NCBI RefSeq assembly: GCF_017968885.1
Contig: NZ_CP072913.1
Location: 4,938,501-5,002,500 of the forward strand
Direction: 5' to 3'
Length of the DNA: 64,000 bases
DNA from: Pseudomonas sp. Tri1
Lineage (GTDB): Bacteria; Pseudomonadota; Gammaproteobacteria; Pseudomonadales; Pseudomonadaceae
The translations under genes and the position numbers were made by a program. Within the stretch, counting starts at the first letter, position 1; each line of letters starts with the position of its first letter. Shown here in pieces: positions 48,876 to 57,988 of this stretch. The notes below the pieces were generated by a model. That model was not told the DNA's origin, did not search any database, and saw only the letters and a program-made list of their open reading frames with translations.

Positions 48876-49235
48876 GGTGATCTTCCCCGGTCGACCTCGT
48901 GGGTCTCGGTTCTTGTTATCGGGCTGTAGTGATTCCGGATCGAAAGTACGCCAGCGATTCCGGCGCTGTACATGCGGTTTTTGCAATGTTTTGTATCCGC
49001 GGCCCAGGACAGGCGAAGGGTGAGCGCTACAAACTCAATTGGTTCCAAAAAAGATTGGAGAACCACGCAAAATGCAGGATGCACGATGGCCATTCATGCA
49101 AGATGCACGAAAGCAAAAAATCAGAAAATGATCAACTTATTGTTTTTAAAGGGTTTTTTATGCAGCACAAGGATGGCACAGACACTGCAACTACCCCTCC
49201 ACGGTTTGCCATCAAAACCATGGAGCAGTCAAATT
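48876..49235. other. Intergenic region, 360 bp, with tandem 15-mers
   Basis: Divergent upstream region of the acyl-CoA synthetase and the DUF3509 gene. From about 49040 it is A/T-rich compared with its surroundings. ATGCAGGATGCACGA (49072-49086) and ATGCAAGATGCACGA (49096-49110) are near-identical direct repeats 24 bp apart, suggesting paired regulator sites. An A/T-rich CTTATTGTTTTTAAAG follows. No reading frame here looks coding. Confidence 0.6.
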
Positions 49236-49514
49236 ATGAATATGATTCAAGAAAAATTTTCGTCCCTGTTTTCCAACTACGAAGTGACTACACAGGCTCG
49301 CCCGGACGGCGGCATTCTGCTGACATTGCGCAATAGCGAAGGCAAACAGTTGAAGCGCTCGATTTCCTATGCGCAATTGCATGCCGGTGACCAATTGTCC
49401 TGGGTGATCAGCGCCATTCGTCGTGACTTGGCGGAACAGGCCAGTGAGCTGCCGCAGATCACCCTGCTGCAGAGCCAGCATCGCTTCGCTTTGCCGACCT
49501 ATCACAGCGCTTGA
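49236..49514 (+). CDS. DUF3509 family protein
   Basis: 92 residues from MNMIQEKFSSLFSNYEV with GGAG 10 nt upstream. DUF3509 is a Pseudomonas-restricted family of small cytoplasmic proteins of unknown function; the pattern (ARPDGGILLTLRNSEGKQLKRSISYAQLHAGDQLSWVISAIRRDLA) fits. A longer in-frame reading from 48972 is less likely because its N-terminal part is encoded by the A/T-rich region with repeats. Faces the mtn operon. Confidence 0.82.
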   Translation: MNMIQEKFSSLFSNYEVTTQARPDGGILLTLRNSEGKQLKRSISYAQLHAGDQLSWVISAIRRDLAEQASELPQITLLQSQHRFALPTYHSA

Positions 49515-49521
49515 TCTTCCT

Positions 49522-49609
49522 GTGGGAGCGGGCTTGCTCGCGAAGACGGCTGTACATTCAATAAAGAAGTTGAATGACACACCGCCTTCACGGCCAAGCC
49601 CGCTCCTAC
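49522..49609. repeat. REP doublet, right arm degenerate
   Basis: Arms 49522-49544 (GCGGGC variant ending GAA) and 49587-49609 (three changes), interior 42 bp with TTCAATAAAGAAGTTGA. Confidence 0.85.
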
Positions 49610-49645
49610 AATCCATGACCCGATTCGTTTTGTCGCCTGATGGCG

Positions 49646-50329
49646 TCAAAACGCTGAAGGGTCGATCCGCGCAAAACTGTTCACAGTGACATGCCCTGCC
49701 AGTTCCCCCCCTTCCCGTGCTAACCCGCACGTCGCCATGCCTGCATCGCGGGCCGCGTCCAGTTCCTGGACGATGTCGGACAGAAACAGAATCTCCCCCG
49801 GCGCGACACCCACCGCCGCGCTGATGCGCTGGTAGGACTGCACGTCCCGCTTGGGGCCCGACGTAGTGTCGAAATAGCCGCTGAACAACGGCGACAGGTC
49901 ACCGGCCTCGGAGCAACCGAAAATCAGCTTCTGCGCCTGGATCGAGCCGGAGGAATACACGAACAGTTGCAAACCCTCCTGGTGCCACTGCTTGAGCGCC
50001 TGCACCGCGTCCGGGTAAACGTGGCCTTTCAATTGTCCAGCCTGGTACCCCTGCTCCCAGACCATGCCCTGCAACGCCTTGAGCGGCGTAGCCTTGCGGT
50101 CTTCGGCGATCCAGCCCAACAGGATCTCGATGATGCGCTCGACGTCAGCCCCCGGTTCAGCGCTGTCCTGGCGCACAGCGGCCAGTTGTTCAGCCACGTC
50201 GGCACGCGCGGCATTTTGCCGGACGAAATCCGGCAAATGCCTGGCGGCATAGGGAAACAGCACATCGAACACAAAACTCACCGCGCTGGTGGTGCCTTCG
50301 ATGTCGGTGAGGATGGCTTTGATTGGCAC
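49646..50329 (-). CDS. mtnC: Acireductone synthase (enolase-phosphatase E1)
   Basis: 227 residues, HAD family. Motif [21 protein letters not shown]; motif [13 protein letters not shown]; motif [25 protein letters not shown]. Converts 2,3-diketo-5-methylthiopentyl-1-phosphate to acireductone in the methionine salvage pathway. Last gene of the MFS-mtnB-mtnD-mtnC run, 4 bp after mtnD. Confidence 0.96.
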   Translation of the reverse strand: MPIKAILTDIEGTTSAVSFVFDVLFPYAARHLPDFVRQNAARADVAEQLAAVRQDSAEPGADVERIIEILLGWIAEDRKATPLKALQGMVWEQGYQAGQLKGHVYPDAVQALKQWHQEGLQLFVYSSGSIQAQKLIFGCSEAGDLSPLFSGYFDTTSGPKRDVQSYQRISAAVGVAPGEILFLSDIVQELDAARDAGMATCGLAREGGELAGHVTVNSFARIDPSAF

Positions 50330-50333
50330 AGGC

Positions 50334-50879
50334 TCAGTCCTCCAGGCGTGGGAAGCGGCTGGCGATGTCGTCGCCGGTGAACTTCGCGACCCAGCCTTCC
50401 GGGTTGTTGAACAGGCGGATGGCCACGAAATGCGGATGCTCGCCCATGTCGAACCAGTGTGGCGTACCGGCGGGCACCGAGATCAGGTCGTTCTTTTCGC
50501 ACAACACGGCATAGACGTAATCATCGATGTGCAGGGTAAACAAGCCACGACCGGCGACGAAAAATCGTACTTCGTCTTCGCCATGGCGGTGCTCATCGAG
50601 GAACTTGGCCCGCAGCTCGGCTTTTTGCGGGTGATCGCTATTGAGGCTGATGACATCGACCGTGACGTAGCCACGCTCAGTCATCAGGCGGTCGATCTGG
50701 GCCCGATAGGCAGCGATGACTTCGTCCTGGCTGGCGCCAGGCTGGATTTTGCTCGCCGCTTCCCAACGGTCGAAACGCACGCCTTTTTCAGCCAGGGTCG
50801 AGGCGATGTCTTCGAAATGGGTCAGCACCTTGTTCGGGATATCAGGGCTTGAGACGTGGTAGACGGATAGGCTGCTCAT
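50334..50879 (-). CDS. mtnD: Acireductone dioxygenase
   Basis: 181 residues, cupin. Metal site in [20 protein letters not shown] (HxH...E) and later His in [13 protein letters not shown]. With Fe it yields the methionine precursor 2-keto-4-methylthiobutyrate; with Ni it is an off-pathway reaction. Between mtnB (18-bp gap) and mtnC. Confidence 0.96.
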   Translation of the reverse strand: MSSLSVYHVSSPDIPNKVLTHFEDIASTLAEKGVRFDRWEAASKIQPGASQDEVIAAYRAQIDRLMTERGYVTVDVISLNSDHPQKAELRAKFLDEHRHGEDEVRFFVAGRGLFTLHIDDYVYAVLCEKNDLISVPAGTPHWFDMGEHPHFVAIRLFNNPEGWVAKFTGDDIASRFPRLED

Positions 50880-50897
50880 GGCTATGGCTCCAGCAGA

Positions 50898-51518
50898 TTA
50901 ACGGTTCAGGAGGGTGCGGGTCTTGAGCTCGCACTCGAACAGGAACTCGAACGCTTCGATCTGGCGCAGGGCATCGCTCATGCCCGCCCCCCAGGTGTAC
51001 AGGCCATGGCCACGAATAAGGTAGCCGACGCAATCGGGATGCGCCTCGAGCCAGGGCTGGACCTTGGCGGCCAGGCGCGCGATGTCCTGGTCGTTGTCGA
51101 AAATCGGCACGCGAACCTGGGATTCGTGAGTCGAAATACCACTGAAGGCCTTTTGCAGTTCGTAGTCTTCGAAGTCGATGAAGGCTTCGGCGGTCAGGCG
51201 CGACAACACCGTGGCATTCACCGAATGGGTATGCAACACAGCACCGATCTGCGGCCGCCAGCGATACAACTGGGTGTGCAGCAAGGTTTCGGCGGAGGGT
51301 TTCTTGCCTGGCTCCAGGCTGTTGCCGTCCAGGTCGGTGGCCAGCACATCGTCGAGCCCCAGTTGTCCCTTGTGCTTGCCGGACACGGTCAGCAGGGCTT
51401 GGTCAGGGGCAAGCCGGGTCGAATAGTTGCTGCTGGTAGCCGGGGACCAGCCGCGGCCATACAAAAAACGCCCGGCGTCGATGATTTCCCGGGCGAGCTG
51501 TTCACGGGTAAGGCTCAT
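50898..51518 (-). CDS. mtnB: Methylthioribulose-1-phosphate dehydratase
   Basis: 206 residues from MSLTREQLAREIIDAGRFLY; class II aldolase/adducin fold. Zn ligands in VLHTHSVNATVLSR and YLIRGHGLYTWGAGM; GRGWSPATSSNYSTRL at the N-terminus is the substrate-phosphate loop. Its ATG overlaps the stop of the MFS gene by 4 bp. Together with mtnC and mtnD it recycles the 5'-methylthioadenosine moiety; mtnA is not in this window. Confidence 0.96.
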   Translation of the reverse strand: MSLTREQLAREIIDAGRFLYGRGWSPATSSNYSTRLAPDQALLTVSGKHKGQLGLDDVLATDLDGNSLEPGKKPSAETLLHTQLYRWRPQIGAVLHTHSVNATVLSRLTAEAFIDFEDYELQKAFSGISTHESQVRVPIFDNDQDIARLAAKVQPWLEAHPDCVGYLIRGHGLYTWGAGMSDALRQIEAFEFLFECELKTRTLLNR

Positions 51519-52660
51519 GGCCTGTCCTCTTGCATACGTGTGGCAATGATAACGGCTGCAGCGAAGGCTGCGACGCTGGCGATGCTGAAAGTCCAAGTGG
51601 CGCCCAGGGCATTCCAGCTGTAGCCGGAGTACAACGCGCCCAAGGCCCCGCCCGTGCCGGCCAGCGCCGCGTACAGCGCCTGGCCCTGGCCTTGCTGGCG
51701 TGGGCCGAAGCTACGTTGCACGAAATGAATGGCAGCGGCGTGAAAGCTGCCGAAGGTCGCCGCGTGCAGCACCTGGGCAAACAGCAGCACCCAGAGAAAC
51801 TCGGCCAGTGATCCCAGCAGCAGCCAGCGCAACGCCGCCAGCAGGAAACTCGCCAGCAGGACCCGGCGCACGGAAAACCGCGCCAGGATCCGGCTCATCA
51901 ACAGGAAGATCAACACTTCCGCCACTACCCCGACGGCCCAGAGCAGGCCGATCAGCCCGCGGCTGTAGCCCAGGTGCTCAAGGTGCAGCGTCAGAAATGT
52001 GTAATACGGTCCATGACTCACCTGCATCAAGCCCACGCAGGTGTAGAACGCCAGCACGCCCGGGTTGCGCAGTTGCCGCAAAAAGCCCTCCCCCGCCACT
52101 CGTGGCCCTTGCACCGGCTGGGCGTTGGGCACCCAGAAACTGGCGAACACGATGCCGGCCATGATCAGCACCAAGGCCTGTGGATAAATGTCCAGGCTCA
52201 GCCATTCGAACAGTCGCCCCAGCAGCACCACGGTGATGATGAAGCCGATGGAACCCCACAGGCGGATCTGACTGTAGCGCGACGCCTGTCCGCTCAAGTG
52301 GGCCAGGGTGATGACTTCGAATTGCGGCAGCACCGCGTGCCAGAAGAACGCGTGCAGCGCCATGACCATCGCCAGCCAGGCATAGCTTTTATCGATGAAA
52401 ATCAACGAGAAGGTCAGCAACGTACAGATCGCGCCAAAACGCACGATGGCCAGGCGCCGGCCGGTGTAATCCCCCAGCCAGCCCCAGATGTTCGGCGCCA
52501 CGCAACGCATCAGCATGGGGATCGCCACCAGCTCGCCGATGCGCGCCGCGTTGAACCCCAGGTGGTCGAAATACAATGCCAGGAACGGCGCCGTCGAACC
52601 GAGCAGGGCGAAATAGAACAGATAGAAACTGGAGAGCCGCCAGTACGGCAGTGCCGCCAT
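51515..52660 (-). CDS. MFS transporter, first gene of the mtn operon
   Basis: 381 residues, twelve spans, MFS_1-like group (HcaT/PPPM-like short MFS). Features: FYLFYFALLGSTAPFLALYFDHLGF, RCVAPNIWGWLGDYTGRRLAIVRFG (motif A), YSQIRLWGSIGFIITVVLLG. The 4-bp overlap with mtnB and the common strand suggest it moves a compound of methionine salvage (for example methylthioribose or methylthioadenosine); the same order exists in P. aeruginosa (PA1682-PA1685), as I recall. No direct evidence for the substrate. Confidence 0.88.
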   Translation of the reverse strand: MAALPYWRLSSFYLFYFALLGSTAPFLALYFDHLGFNAARIGELVAIPMLMRCVAPNIWGWLGDYTGRRLAIVRFGAICTLLTFSLIFIDKSYAWLAMVMALHAFFWHAVLPQFEVITLAHLSGQASRYSQIRLWGSIGFIITVVLLGRLFEWLSLDIYPQALVLIMAGIVFASFWVPNAQPVQGPRVAGEGFLRQLRNPGVLAFYTCVGLMQVSHGPYYTFLTLHLEHLGYSRGLIGLLWAVGVVAEVLIFLLMSRILARFSVRRVLLASFLLAALRWLLLGSLAEFLWVLLFAQVLHAATFGSFHAAAIHFVQRSFGPRQQGQGQALYAALAGTGGALGALYSGYSWNALGATWTFSIASVAAFAAAVIIATRMQEDRP

Positions 52661-52694
52661 GCTCGTCAGGCCACGGCGGTCGGCAGGCCAACCA

Positions 52695-53786
52695 TCAAAG
52701 CTGCCCCAGCACCGGAGTGCTGACCCGAACGTCGGCGTTCTGGCCGCGATGACGCAGCAGGTGATCCATCAGCACGATCGCCATCATCGCCTCGGCGATG
52801 GGCGTGGCACGGATGCCAACGCACGGATCGTGACGGCCCTTGGTGATGACGTCCACCGGATTGCCATGGATGTCGATGGAGCGGCCCGGCGTGGTGATGC
52901 TGGACGTCGGCTTCAAGGCCAGGTGCGCGACAATCGGCTGGCCCGAGGAAATGCCACCGAGGATGCCGCCGGCGTTGTTGCTGAGGAAACCTTGCGGGGT
53001 CAGTTCGTCCCGGTGTTCGGTACCACGCTGGGCGACACAGGCGAAGCCGGCGCCGATCTCCACGCCTTTCACGGCGTTGATGCTCATCAGCGCATGGGCC
53101 AGCTCAGCGTCGAGGCGGTCGAAGATCGGCTCGCCAAGGCCCGGCATCACACCTTCGGCCACCACGGTGATCTTCGCGCCGACCGAATCCTGGTCCCGGC
53201 GCAGTTGGTCCATGTAGGCCTCAAGTTCCGGCACCTTGTCCGGGTCGGGGCAGAAGAAAGCGTTCTGCTCTACCGAATCCCAGGTCTTGAACGGGATTTC
53301 GATAGGGCCCAACTGGCTCATGTAGCCGCGAATAACGATGCCCTGGCTGGCCAGGTATTTCTTGGCAATCGCCCCGGCCGCCACACGCATGGCGGTTTCC
53401 CGGGCCGAACTGCGGCCGCCGCCACGGTAGTCGCGCTCGCCGTACTTGTGATGGTAGGTGTAGTCGGCGTGGGCCGGGCGGAACAAGTCCTTGATGGCCG
53501 AGTAGTCCTTGGACTTCTGGTCGGTGTTGCGGATCAACAGCCCGATGGCGCAGCCAGTGGTTCGCCCTTCGAACACACCGGAGAGGATTTCGACTTCATC
53601 GGCTTCCTGGCGCTGGGTGGTGTGGCGGCTGGTGCCGGGCTTGCGGCGGTCCAGGTCACGTTGCAGATCGTCCAGGGAAATGTCCAGGCCCGGCGGGCAG
53701 CCGTCGACAATGGCGACCAACGCCGGGCCATGGCTTTCGCCCGCGGTGGTAACGGTGAACAGCTTGCCGTAGGTATTGCCGGACAT
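52695..53786 (-). CDS. aroC: Chorismate synthase
   Basis: 363 residues; last step of the shikimate pathway, converting EPSP to chorismate with reduced FMN. Signature motifs [47 protein letters not shown], and the FMN/substrate segment [29 protein letters not shown]. Starts ATG with GGAGCA upstream; 34 bp upstream of (transcription order before) the MFS-mtn run. Cytoplasmic homotetramer. Confidence 0.97.
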   Translation of the reverse strand: MSGNTYGKLFTVTTAGESHGPALVAIVDGCPPGLDISLDDLQRDLDRRKPGTSRHTTQRQEADEVEILSGVFEGRTTGCAIGLLIRNTDQKSKDYSAIKDLFRPAHADYTYHHKYGERDYRGGGRSSARETAMRVAAGAIAKKYLASQGIVIRGYMSQLGPIEIPFKTWDSVEQNAFFCPDPDKVPELEAYMDQLRRDQDSVGAKITVVAEGVMPGLGEPIFDRLDAELAHALMSINAVKGVEIGAGFACVAQRGTEHRDELTPQGFLSNNAGGILGGISSGQPIVAHLALKPTSSITTPGRSIDIHGNPVDVITKGRHDPCVGIRATPIAEAMMAIVLMDHLLRHRGQNADVRVSTPVLGQL

Positions 53787-53928
53787 GCAGGGTGCTCCGT
53801 GAAATCGCTGAGAGACTCAACCTTGGATTCGTAAAGGCCGCCAGTATACGCAGGGTCCCCGAGTAGTTCATCCTCGAACCTTATCGGTGCCCGCCAGTCC
53901 AACCGGCACCTTCGTAACTAATGGCGTG

Positions 53929-54894
53929 ATGATGTTAAGAGTGCTTGCCTTGAGCCTTACCCTGTTCACCGGCCTGCTTCCCGGCTTGGCCCAGGCCACC
54001 GTCCTGCAACGTCCCATCAGCCTTGTCACCGACAGCGGTGAACTTTTCGGCTCGTTGTTGCTGCCCAAATCCGACACACCCGTGCCAGTTGTCCTGATCA
54101 TTTCCGGGTCCGGTCCTACGGATCGCGACGGAAACAACCCCGACGGCGGGCGCAACGACAGCCTCAAGCGCCTGGCCTGGGTGCTGGCCAAACACAACAT
54201 CGCCAGCGTGCGCTATGACAAACGCGGGGTGGCGGCCAGCCTCGCGGCGACACCGGACGAACGCAACCTCAGCGTCGAAGCCTACGTGGCCGATGCCGTG
54301 GCCTGGAGCCGCAAGCTCGCCGCCGACCCGCGGCTGGGTCCATTGGTTATCCTGGGTCACAGCGAAGGCGCATTGATCGCCAGCCTCGCCGCCCCCCAGG
54401 CCAACGCTGCGGCGGTGATTTCGCTGTCCGGCAGCGCGCGGCCTATCGACCAGGTCCTGCGTCAACAGTTGAGCAGCCGCCTGCCAGCGCCGCTGATGTT
54501 GCGCAGCAACGAACTGCTCGACAGCCTCAAGGCCGGTCGACTCGACGAGAACGTGCCGCCACAACTGCAAGTGATTTTCCGCCCCAGCGTGCAGCCCTAC
54601 CTGATCTCGCTGTTCCGCCAGGACCCGGCCCAAGCCTTTGCGGCCCTGAAGATGCCAGCCTTGATCATCCAGGGCAGCCATGACATCCAGGTCAGCGTCG
54701 ACGACGCCAGGCAGTTGAAAGCAGCCAAGCCTGACGCCGAGCTGGCGTTGATCGAGGGCATGAACCATGTGATGCGCATCGTGCCCAACGACGTGAAACG
54801 GCAATTGGCCTCCTACAAGGATCCCAACCTGCCCCTGGCGGCCGAGCTCGGCGCACATATCTTGAGTTTTATTGACTCGTTACCCTCGCGTTAA
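53929..54894 (+). CDS. Exported alpha/beta hydrolase
   Basis: About 321 residues from the ATG at 53929 (ATG codons are tandem; a GTG precedes them; no strong ribosome site, so the exact start is open). Signal peptide LRVLALSLTLFTGLLPGLAQA. Alpha/beta hydrolase of the Hydrolase_4/BAAT-like type: oxyanion loop IISGSGPTDRDGNN, nucleophile GHSEGALIA, acid in IIQGSHDIQVS and His in IEGMNHVMRIV. Likely a periplasmic esterase; substrate unknown. Divergent from aroC. Confidence 0.85.
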   Translation: MMLRVLALSLTLFTGLLPGLAQATVLQRPISLVTDSGELFGSLLLPKSDTPVPVVLIISGSGPTDRDGNNPDGGRNDSLKRLAWVLAKHNIASVRYDKRGVAASLAATPDERNLSVEAYVADAVAWSRKLAADPRLGPLVILGHSEGALIASLAAPQANAAAVISLSGSARPIDQVLRQQLSSRLPAPLMLRSNELLDSLKAGRLDENVPPQLQVIFRPSVQPYLISLFRQDPAQAFAALKMPALIIQGSHDIQVSVDDARQLKAAKPDAELALIEGMNHVMRIVPNDVKRQLASYKDPNLPLAAELGAHILSFIDSLPSR

Positions 54895-54993
54895 GCGGTT
54901 TTAACCCTCCAGTCCTGGCAAAAACGGCCGATAAGTCGGTGTCGGACAGCGCATTGGCTGCCGAGGAGCCGGCCTGGACAGGATTTTGCCGAT

Positions 54994-55782
54994 ATGACTG
55001 ACACTGAAACTTCACCCGACACTGCCGCCGAAACGCCCGCCGCTCCAGCCGCGGAGCTACCTTGGGCAGATGTACAAGCCGAGCACCACAAGATGCTCCG
55101 GCTGGCGCCGCTCAAGACCGACCGGGCCACCGGTGTGCGACCGCTGCGGTTTGTCGAGTTCAGCTACGCCGAGCGCCACAGCAAAGAGCGCAGCTTGCTG
55201 CGCATGAGCATTCAGTTGCCAGGCCAGCGGGTGCGCAAGGAACAGAATCACCTGGACGTCTGGGCCGATCACGTCGAAAAACGCCTGTTTTTTTCCCCGG
55301 ACAGCCTGCAAGTCGAACCGATGAACCGTGGCATCGGTCGTTTCCTGGCCGCCCAGGGCATCACCTGGGCCAAGAAGCGCTGGTCGGGATACCGGGTAGA
55401 CGGCAGCGACCTGAACAACAAGGACGCGCTGAACGAAGACACCCGCCTGCGTCGCGACCACTTCATGAAGGCCCATGGCTTCGAGGTGGTCTACGCCGAC
55501 GCCCAGCACCTCAAAGGCAGCGTCAAGCCCACCCACGTTGGCGATCTGCTGGGGGACTGGAACACCGAAAAGCTGCAGTTCGTGGAAATCCTCGAAGCCG
55601 CGCAGATGCTGCAACAAGCCGAGCAGAACCTGGCGGAACAGGAAGTCAAACTCAAGAAACAGGAAGAAAAGGTCACCAAGTTCAAGCGCGAAGACGCCGG
55701 CCTGCGCTTCACCATCACCTGCCTGGTGGCGTTTGCCATGTTCCAGGCGGGATTGCTGATCTGGATTGCGACGCGGCACTAA
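54994..55782 (+). CDS. Tail-anchored coiled-coil membrane protein, uncharacterised
   Basis: 262 residues. N-terminal Ala/Pro/Thr-rich segment (about 1-25), a globular middle part (MLRLAPLKTDRATGVRPLRFVEFSYAERHSKERSLLRMSI; MNRGIGRFLAAQGITWAKKRW), a coiled coil (about 195-235: QAEQNLAEQEVKLKKQEEKVTKFKRED), and a single C-terminal membrane helix (LRFTITCLVAFAMFQAGLLIWIA). The order places the protein in the cytoplasm with a C-terminal anchor. I know no function; the location corresponds to PA1679. Confidence 0.82.
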   Translation: MTDTETSPDTAAETPAAPAAELPWADVQAEHHKMLRLAPLKTDRATGVRPLRFVEFSYAERHSKERSLLRMSIQLPGQRVRKEQNHLDVWADHVEKRLFFSPDSLQVEPMNRGIGRFLAAQGITWAKKRWSGYRVDGSDLNNKDALNEDTRLRRDHFMKAHGFEVVYADAQHLKGSVKPTHVGDLLGDWNTEKLQFVEILEAAQMLQQAEQNLAEQEVKLKKQEEKVTKFKREDAGLRFTITCLVAFAMFQAGLLIWIATRH

Positions 55783-55805
55783 ACTCAACAGCGCAAAATA
55801 CCCCT

Positions 55806-55892
55806 GTGGGAGCGAGCTTGCTCGCGATAACGGTGGGTCAGTCAATTTCAATACTGCTGACCCGCCGCCATCGCGAGCAAGCTCGCTCCCAC
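55806..55892. repeat. REP doublet
   Basis: Arms 55806-55828 and 55870-55892, 41-bp interior, forward then reverse; between convergent genes. Confidence 0.92.
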
Positions 55893-55944
55893 AGGTTGCA
55901 TGTCCAGGTTAACGGGCACTGAGGCGCGCCCGCCATCAATCGGA

Positions 55945-56853
55945 TCAAACCCGCGAAGCAAACACCCCCTGGTACTGCCGGCACTGCTCGGCACTGAGCA
56001 TGAACACTCCATGCCCGCCGCGTTCGAAGTCCAGCCAGGCGAAATCGACTTCCGGGTACAGCGCCTCGACGTGAACCTGGCTGTTACCCACCTCGACAAT
56101 CAACAGGCCCTTCTCGGTCAGATGATCGGCTGCTTCGGCCAGCATCCGGCGGACCAGGTTCAAGCCGTCATCGCCACAGGCCAGACCCAGCTCCGGCTCA
56201 TGTTGGTATTCCTGCGGCATGTCGGCGAAATCCTCCGCGTCGACATAGGGCGGGTTCGACACGATCAGGTCGAAACGTTGCCCCGGCAGCCCCTCGAAAC
56301 CATCGCCCTGCACGGTAAACACGCGCTCATCGACACCGTGACGCTCGATGTTCTGGTTGGCCACCTCCAGCGCTTCGAACGACAGGTCGGCCAGCACCAC
56401 TTCGGCATGGGGGAATTCAAAAGCACAGGCAATGCCGATGCAGCCGGAACCGGTGCAGAGGTCGAGAATCCGCGCAGGTTCCTGGCCCAGCCAAGGTTCG
56501 AAACGCTTTTCGATCAACTCACCAATGGGCGAACGGGGAATGAGCACGCGCTGGTCGACAATGAAGGACATCCCGCAGAACCAGGCTTCACCCAGCAGGT
56601 AAGCCGCCGGAATGCGCTCTGCGATACGCCGGCGCAGCAAACGCTGCACGTGCACCAGCTCTTCGTCTTCCAGGCGGCAATCGAGGTAGCTATCGGCAAT
56701 TTCCCAGGGCAGATGCAACGCGCCCAACACCAGTTGCCGGGCTTCATCCCACGCATTGTCGGTGCCATGGCCAAAAAACAGATCCTCCCCGTGGAAACGG
56801 CTGACGGCCCAACGGATATGGTCGCGCAGGGTACGAAGGCGGGAAGTGATCAC
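55945..56853 (-). CDS. prmB: 50S ribosomal protein L3 N5-glutamine methyltransferase
   Basis: 302 residues, SAM-dependent methyltransferase of the HemK/PrmB type. N-terminal helical domain about 1-105 ([17 protein letters not shown]), SAM-binding [20 protein letters not shown], Asp in [11 protein letters not shown], and the glutamine-binding NPPY motif in [18 protein letters not shown]. PrmB methylates a Gln in ribosomal protein L3; the related PrmC (release factors) is shorter and sits next to prfA. Confidence 0.93.
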   Translation of the reverse strand: MITSRLRTLRDHIRWAVSRFHGEDLFFGHGTDNAWDEARQLVLGALHLPWEIADSYLDCRLEDEELVHVQRLLRRRIAERIPAAYLLGEAWFCGMSFIVDQRVLIPRSPIGELIEKRFEPWLGQEPARILDLCTGSGCIGIACAFEFPHAEVVLADLSFEALEVANQNIERHGVDERVFTVQGDGFEGLPGQRFDLIVSNPPYVDAEDFADMPQEYQHEPELGLACGDDGLNLVRRMLAEAADHLTEKGLLIVEVGNSQVHVEALYPEVDFAWLDFERGGHGVFMLSAEQCRQYQGVFASRV

Positions 56854-57107
56854 GGCGGCAAACTCCAGAAAAATCGACGGGCGAGTCTACCAGCCAAACG
56901 CGGCAGCGCCCAAACCCTGCTCAAGGACGAAAGAAAAACACCGGCGCAAACGTAGGATTTATCCATTTTTTGCCCCATCCATTGAACAAGACGAGCATCT
57001 TGACAAGGCTGTAGGCCAGCAACGACGGCCCTTGTGATGGAAGCGATTCACAGAACCGCTCAGCCAGAGGACAATGTCGCAAAAGCCCCACTCGAAGGAG
57101 CCCCAGA

Positions 57108-57698
57108 ATGTCCGTTCCAAAAACGATGTTTCAACTCAGCGGCCGTGGTTACGCGGCGGCCAACCTGAGTCAAGCGACACTGATCATCATCGATGCCCAG
57201 AAAGAATACCTCGCCGGCCCCCTGGCCTTGAGTGGCATGGATGCAGCGGTCGCGAACATCAAGCAATTGCTCGGCGCGGCCCGTGCCGCCAACCGTCCGA
57301 TCGTGCATGTGCGCCACCTGGGCACCCACGGCGGGCTGTTCGATCCGCAGGGCGAACGCGGGGAATTCATTCCGGGCCTTGAGCCCCAGGGCGACGAAAC
57401 CGTGATCGAAAAGCTGCTGCCCAGCGCGTTCCATGGCACCGAGTTGAAAAAACGCCTGGAAGACCTCGGCCCCCTGGACTTGATCGTCTGCGGGTTCATG
57501 AGCCACTCCAGCGTCAGCACCACTGTGCGCGCCGCCAAGAACCTGGGCTTTCGTTGCACCCTGGTGGAAGACGCCTGCGCCACCCGTGACCTGCCATACA
57601 AGGGCGGCGTACTCAGCGCCGAGCACGTTCAGCAGACCGAAATGGCGATCATGGCGGACAACTTCGCCACCCTGGCCCTGACCCGCGACTTCACCTGA
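57108..57698 (+). CDS. Isochorismatase-fold hydrolase with Ser at the Cys position
   Basis: 196 residues. Family landmarks: Asp29 in LIIIDAQKEYL and Lys102 in EKLLPSAFHGTEL are intact. The third catalytic position, Cys in most cysteine hydrolases (motif xTHxCV), reads MSHSSV, so residue 135 is Ser. The cis-peptide segment VCGFMS and the following TTVRAAKNLGF are typical. True isochorismatases also lack the Cys, so activity on a different substrate, or altered chemistry, is possible. Followed by a stem-loop and a long palindrome. Substrate unknown. Confidence 0.86.
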   Translation: MSVPKTMFQLSGRGYAAANLSQATLIIIDAQKEYLAGPLALSGMDAAVANIKQLLGAARAANRPIVHVRHLGTHGGLFDPQGERGEFIPGLEPQGDETVIEKLLPSAFHGTELKKRLEDLGPLDLIVCGFMSHSSVSTTVRAAKNLGFRCTLVEDACATRDLPYKGGVLSAEHVQQTEMAIMADNFATLALTRDFT

Positions 57699-57706
57699 TT
57701 CTCCGT

Positions 57707-57733
57707 GATGAGCGGCCGTTCCCGCCGCTCATC
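57707..57733. repeat. Stem-loop after the isochorismatase-fold gene
   Basis: GATGAGCGGC / GCCGCTCATC with a 7-nt loop; no U run, so a possible factor-independent terminator only in a weak sense. Confidence 0.45.
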
Positions 57734-57766
57734 CGCAAAAGCCTCTCATTTGCCGCAATTGCCCTG

Positions 57767-57924
57767 GTGTCCTGTATCACAAATACTGTTCCTTTTTGAC
57801 GGCGTCTGTTTTCGTCATGCTGCGTTGCCGCTCCTCGCCATAGCGGGCCATGACTCGTCGTGGCGTCTTGCCTGACGACAACAGCCACTCGTCAAAAAAG
57901 GAACGTATTTGCGAAACAGGACAC
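57767..57924. repeat. 158-bp imperfect palindrome, possible MITE-like element
   Basis: Left end GTGTCCTGTATCACAAATAC (57767-57786) and right end, read in reverse complement from 57924, GTGTCCTGTTTCGCAAATAC, correspond; similarity continues through GTTCC-T(5/6)-GACG and CTGTTTTCGTCATGC / CTGTTGTCGTCAGGC, about 55 nt per arm. It is not one of the REP types here. No clear target-site duplication was found. Confidence 0.75.
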
Positions 57925-57988
57925 TACTGTCAGGAACAACCCGAACATCTTCCGGTCGAAGGGCCGATACCCATTGAGGAAGGTCGGA

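Noticed and set aside
48972..49235. N-terminal extension of the DUF3509 protein or a separate small gene
   Set aside because: Base composition is A/T-rich, two 15-bp repeats lie within it, and the family start fits the ATG at 49236.
57860..57988. Longer start for the small two-helix membrane protein
   Set aside because: The extension would be translated from the right arm of the palindrome, while GAGGAAGG precedes the ATG at 57989.
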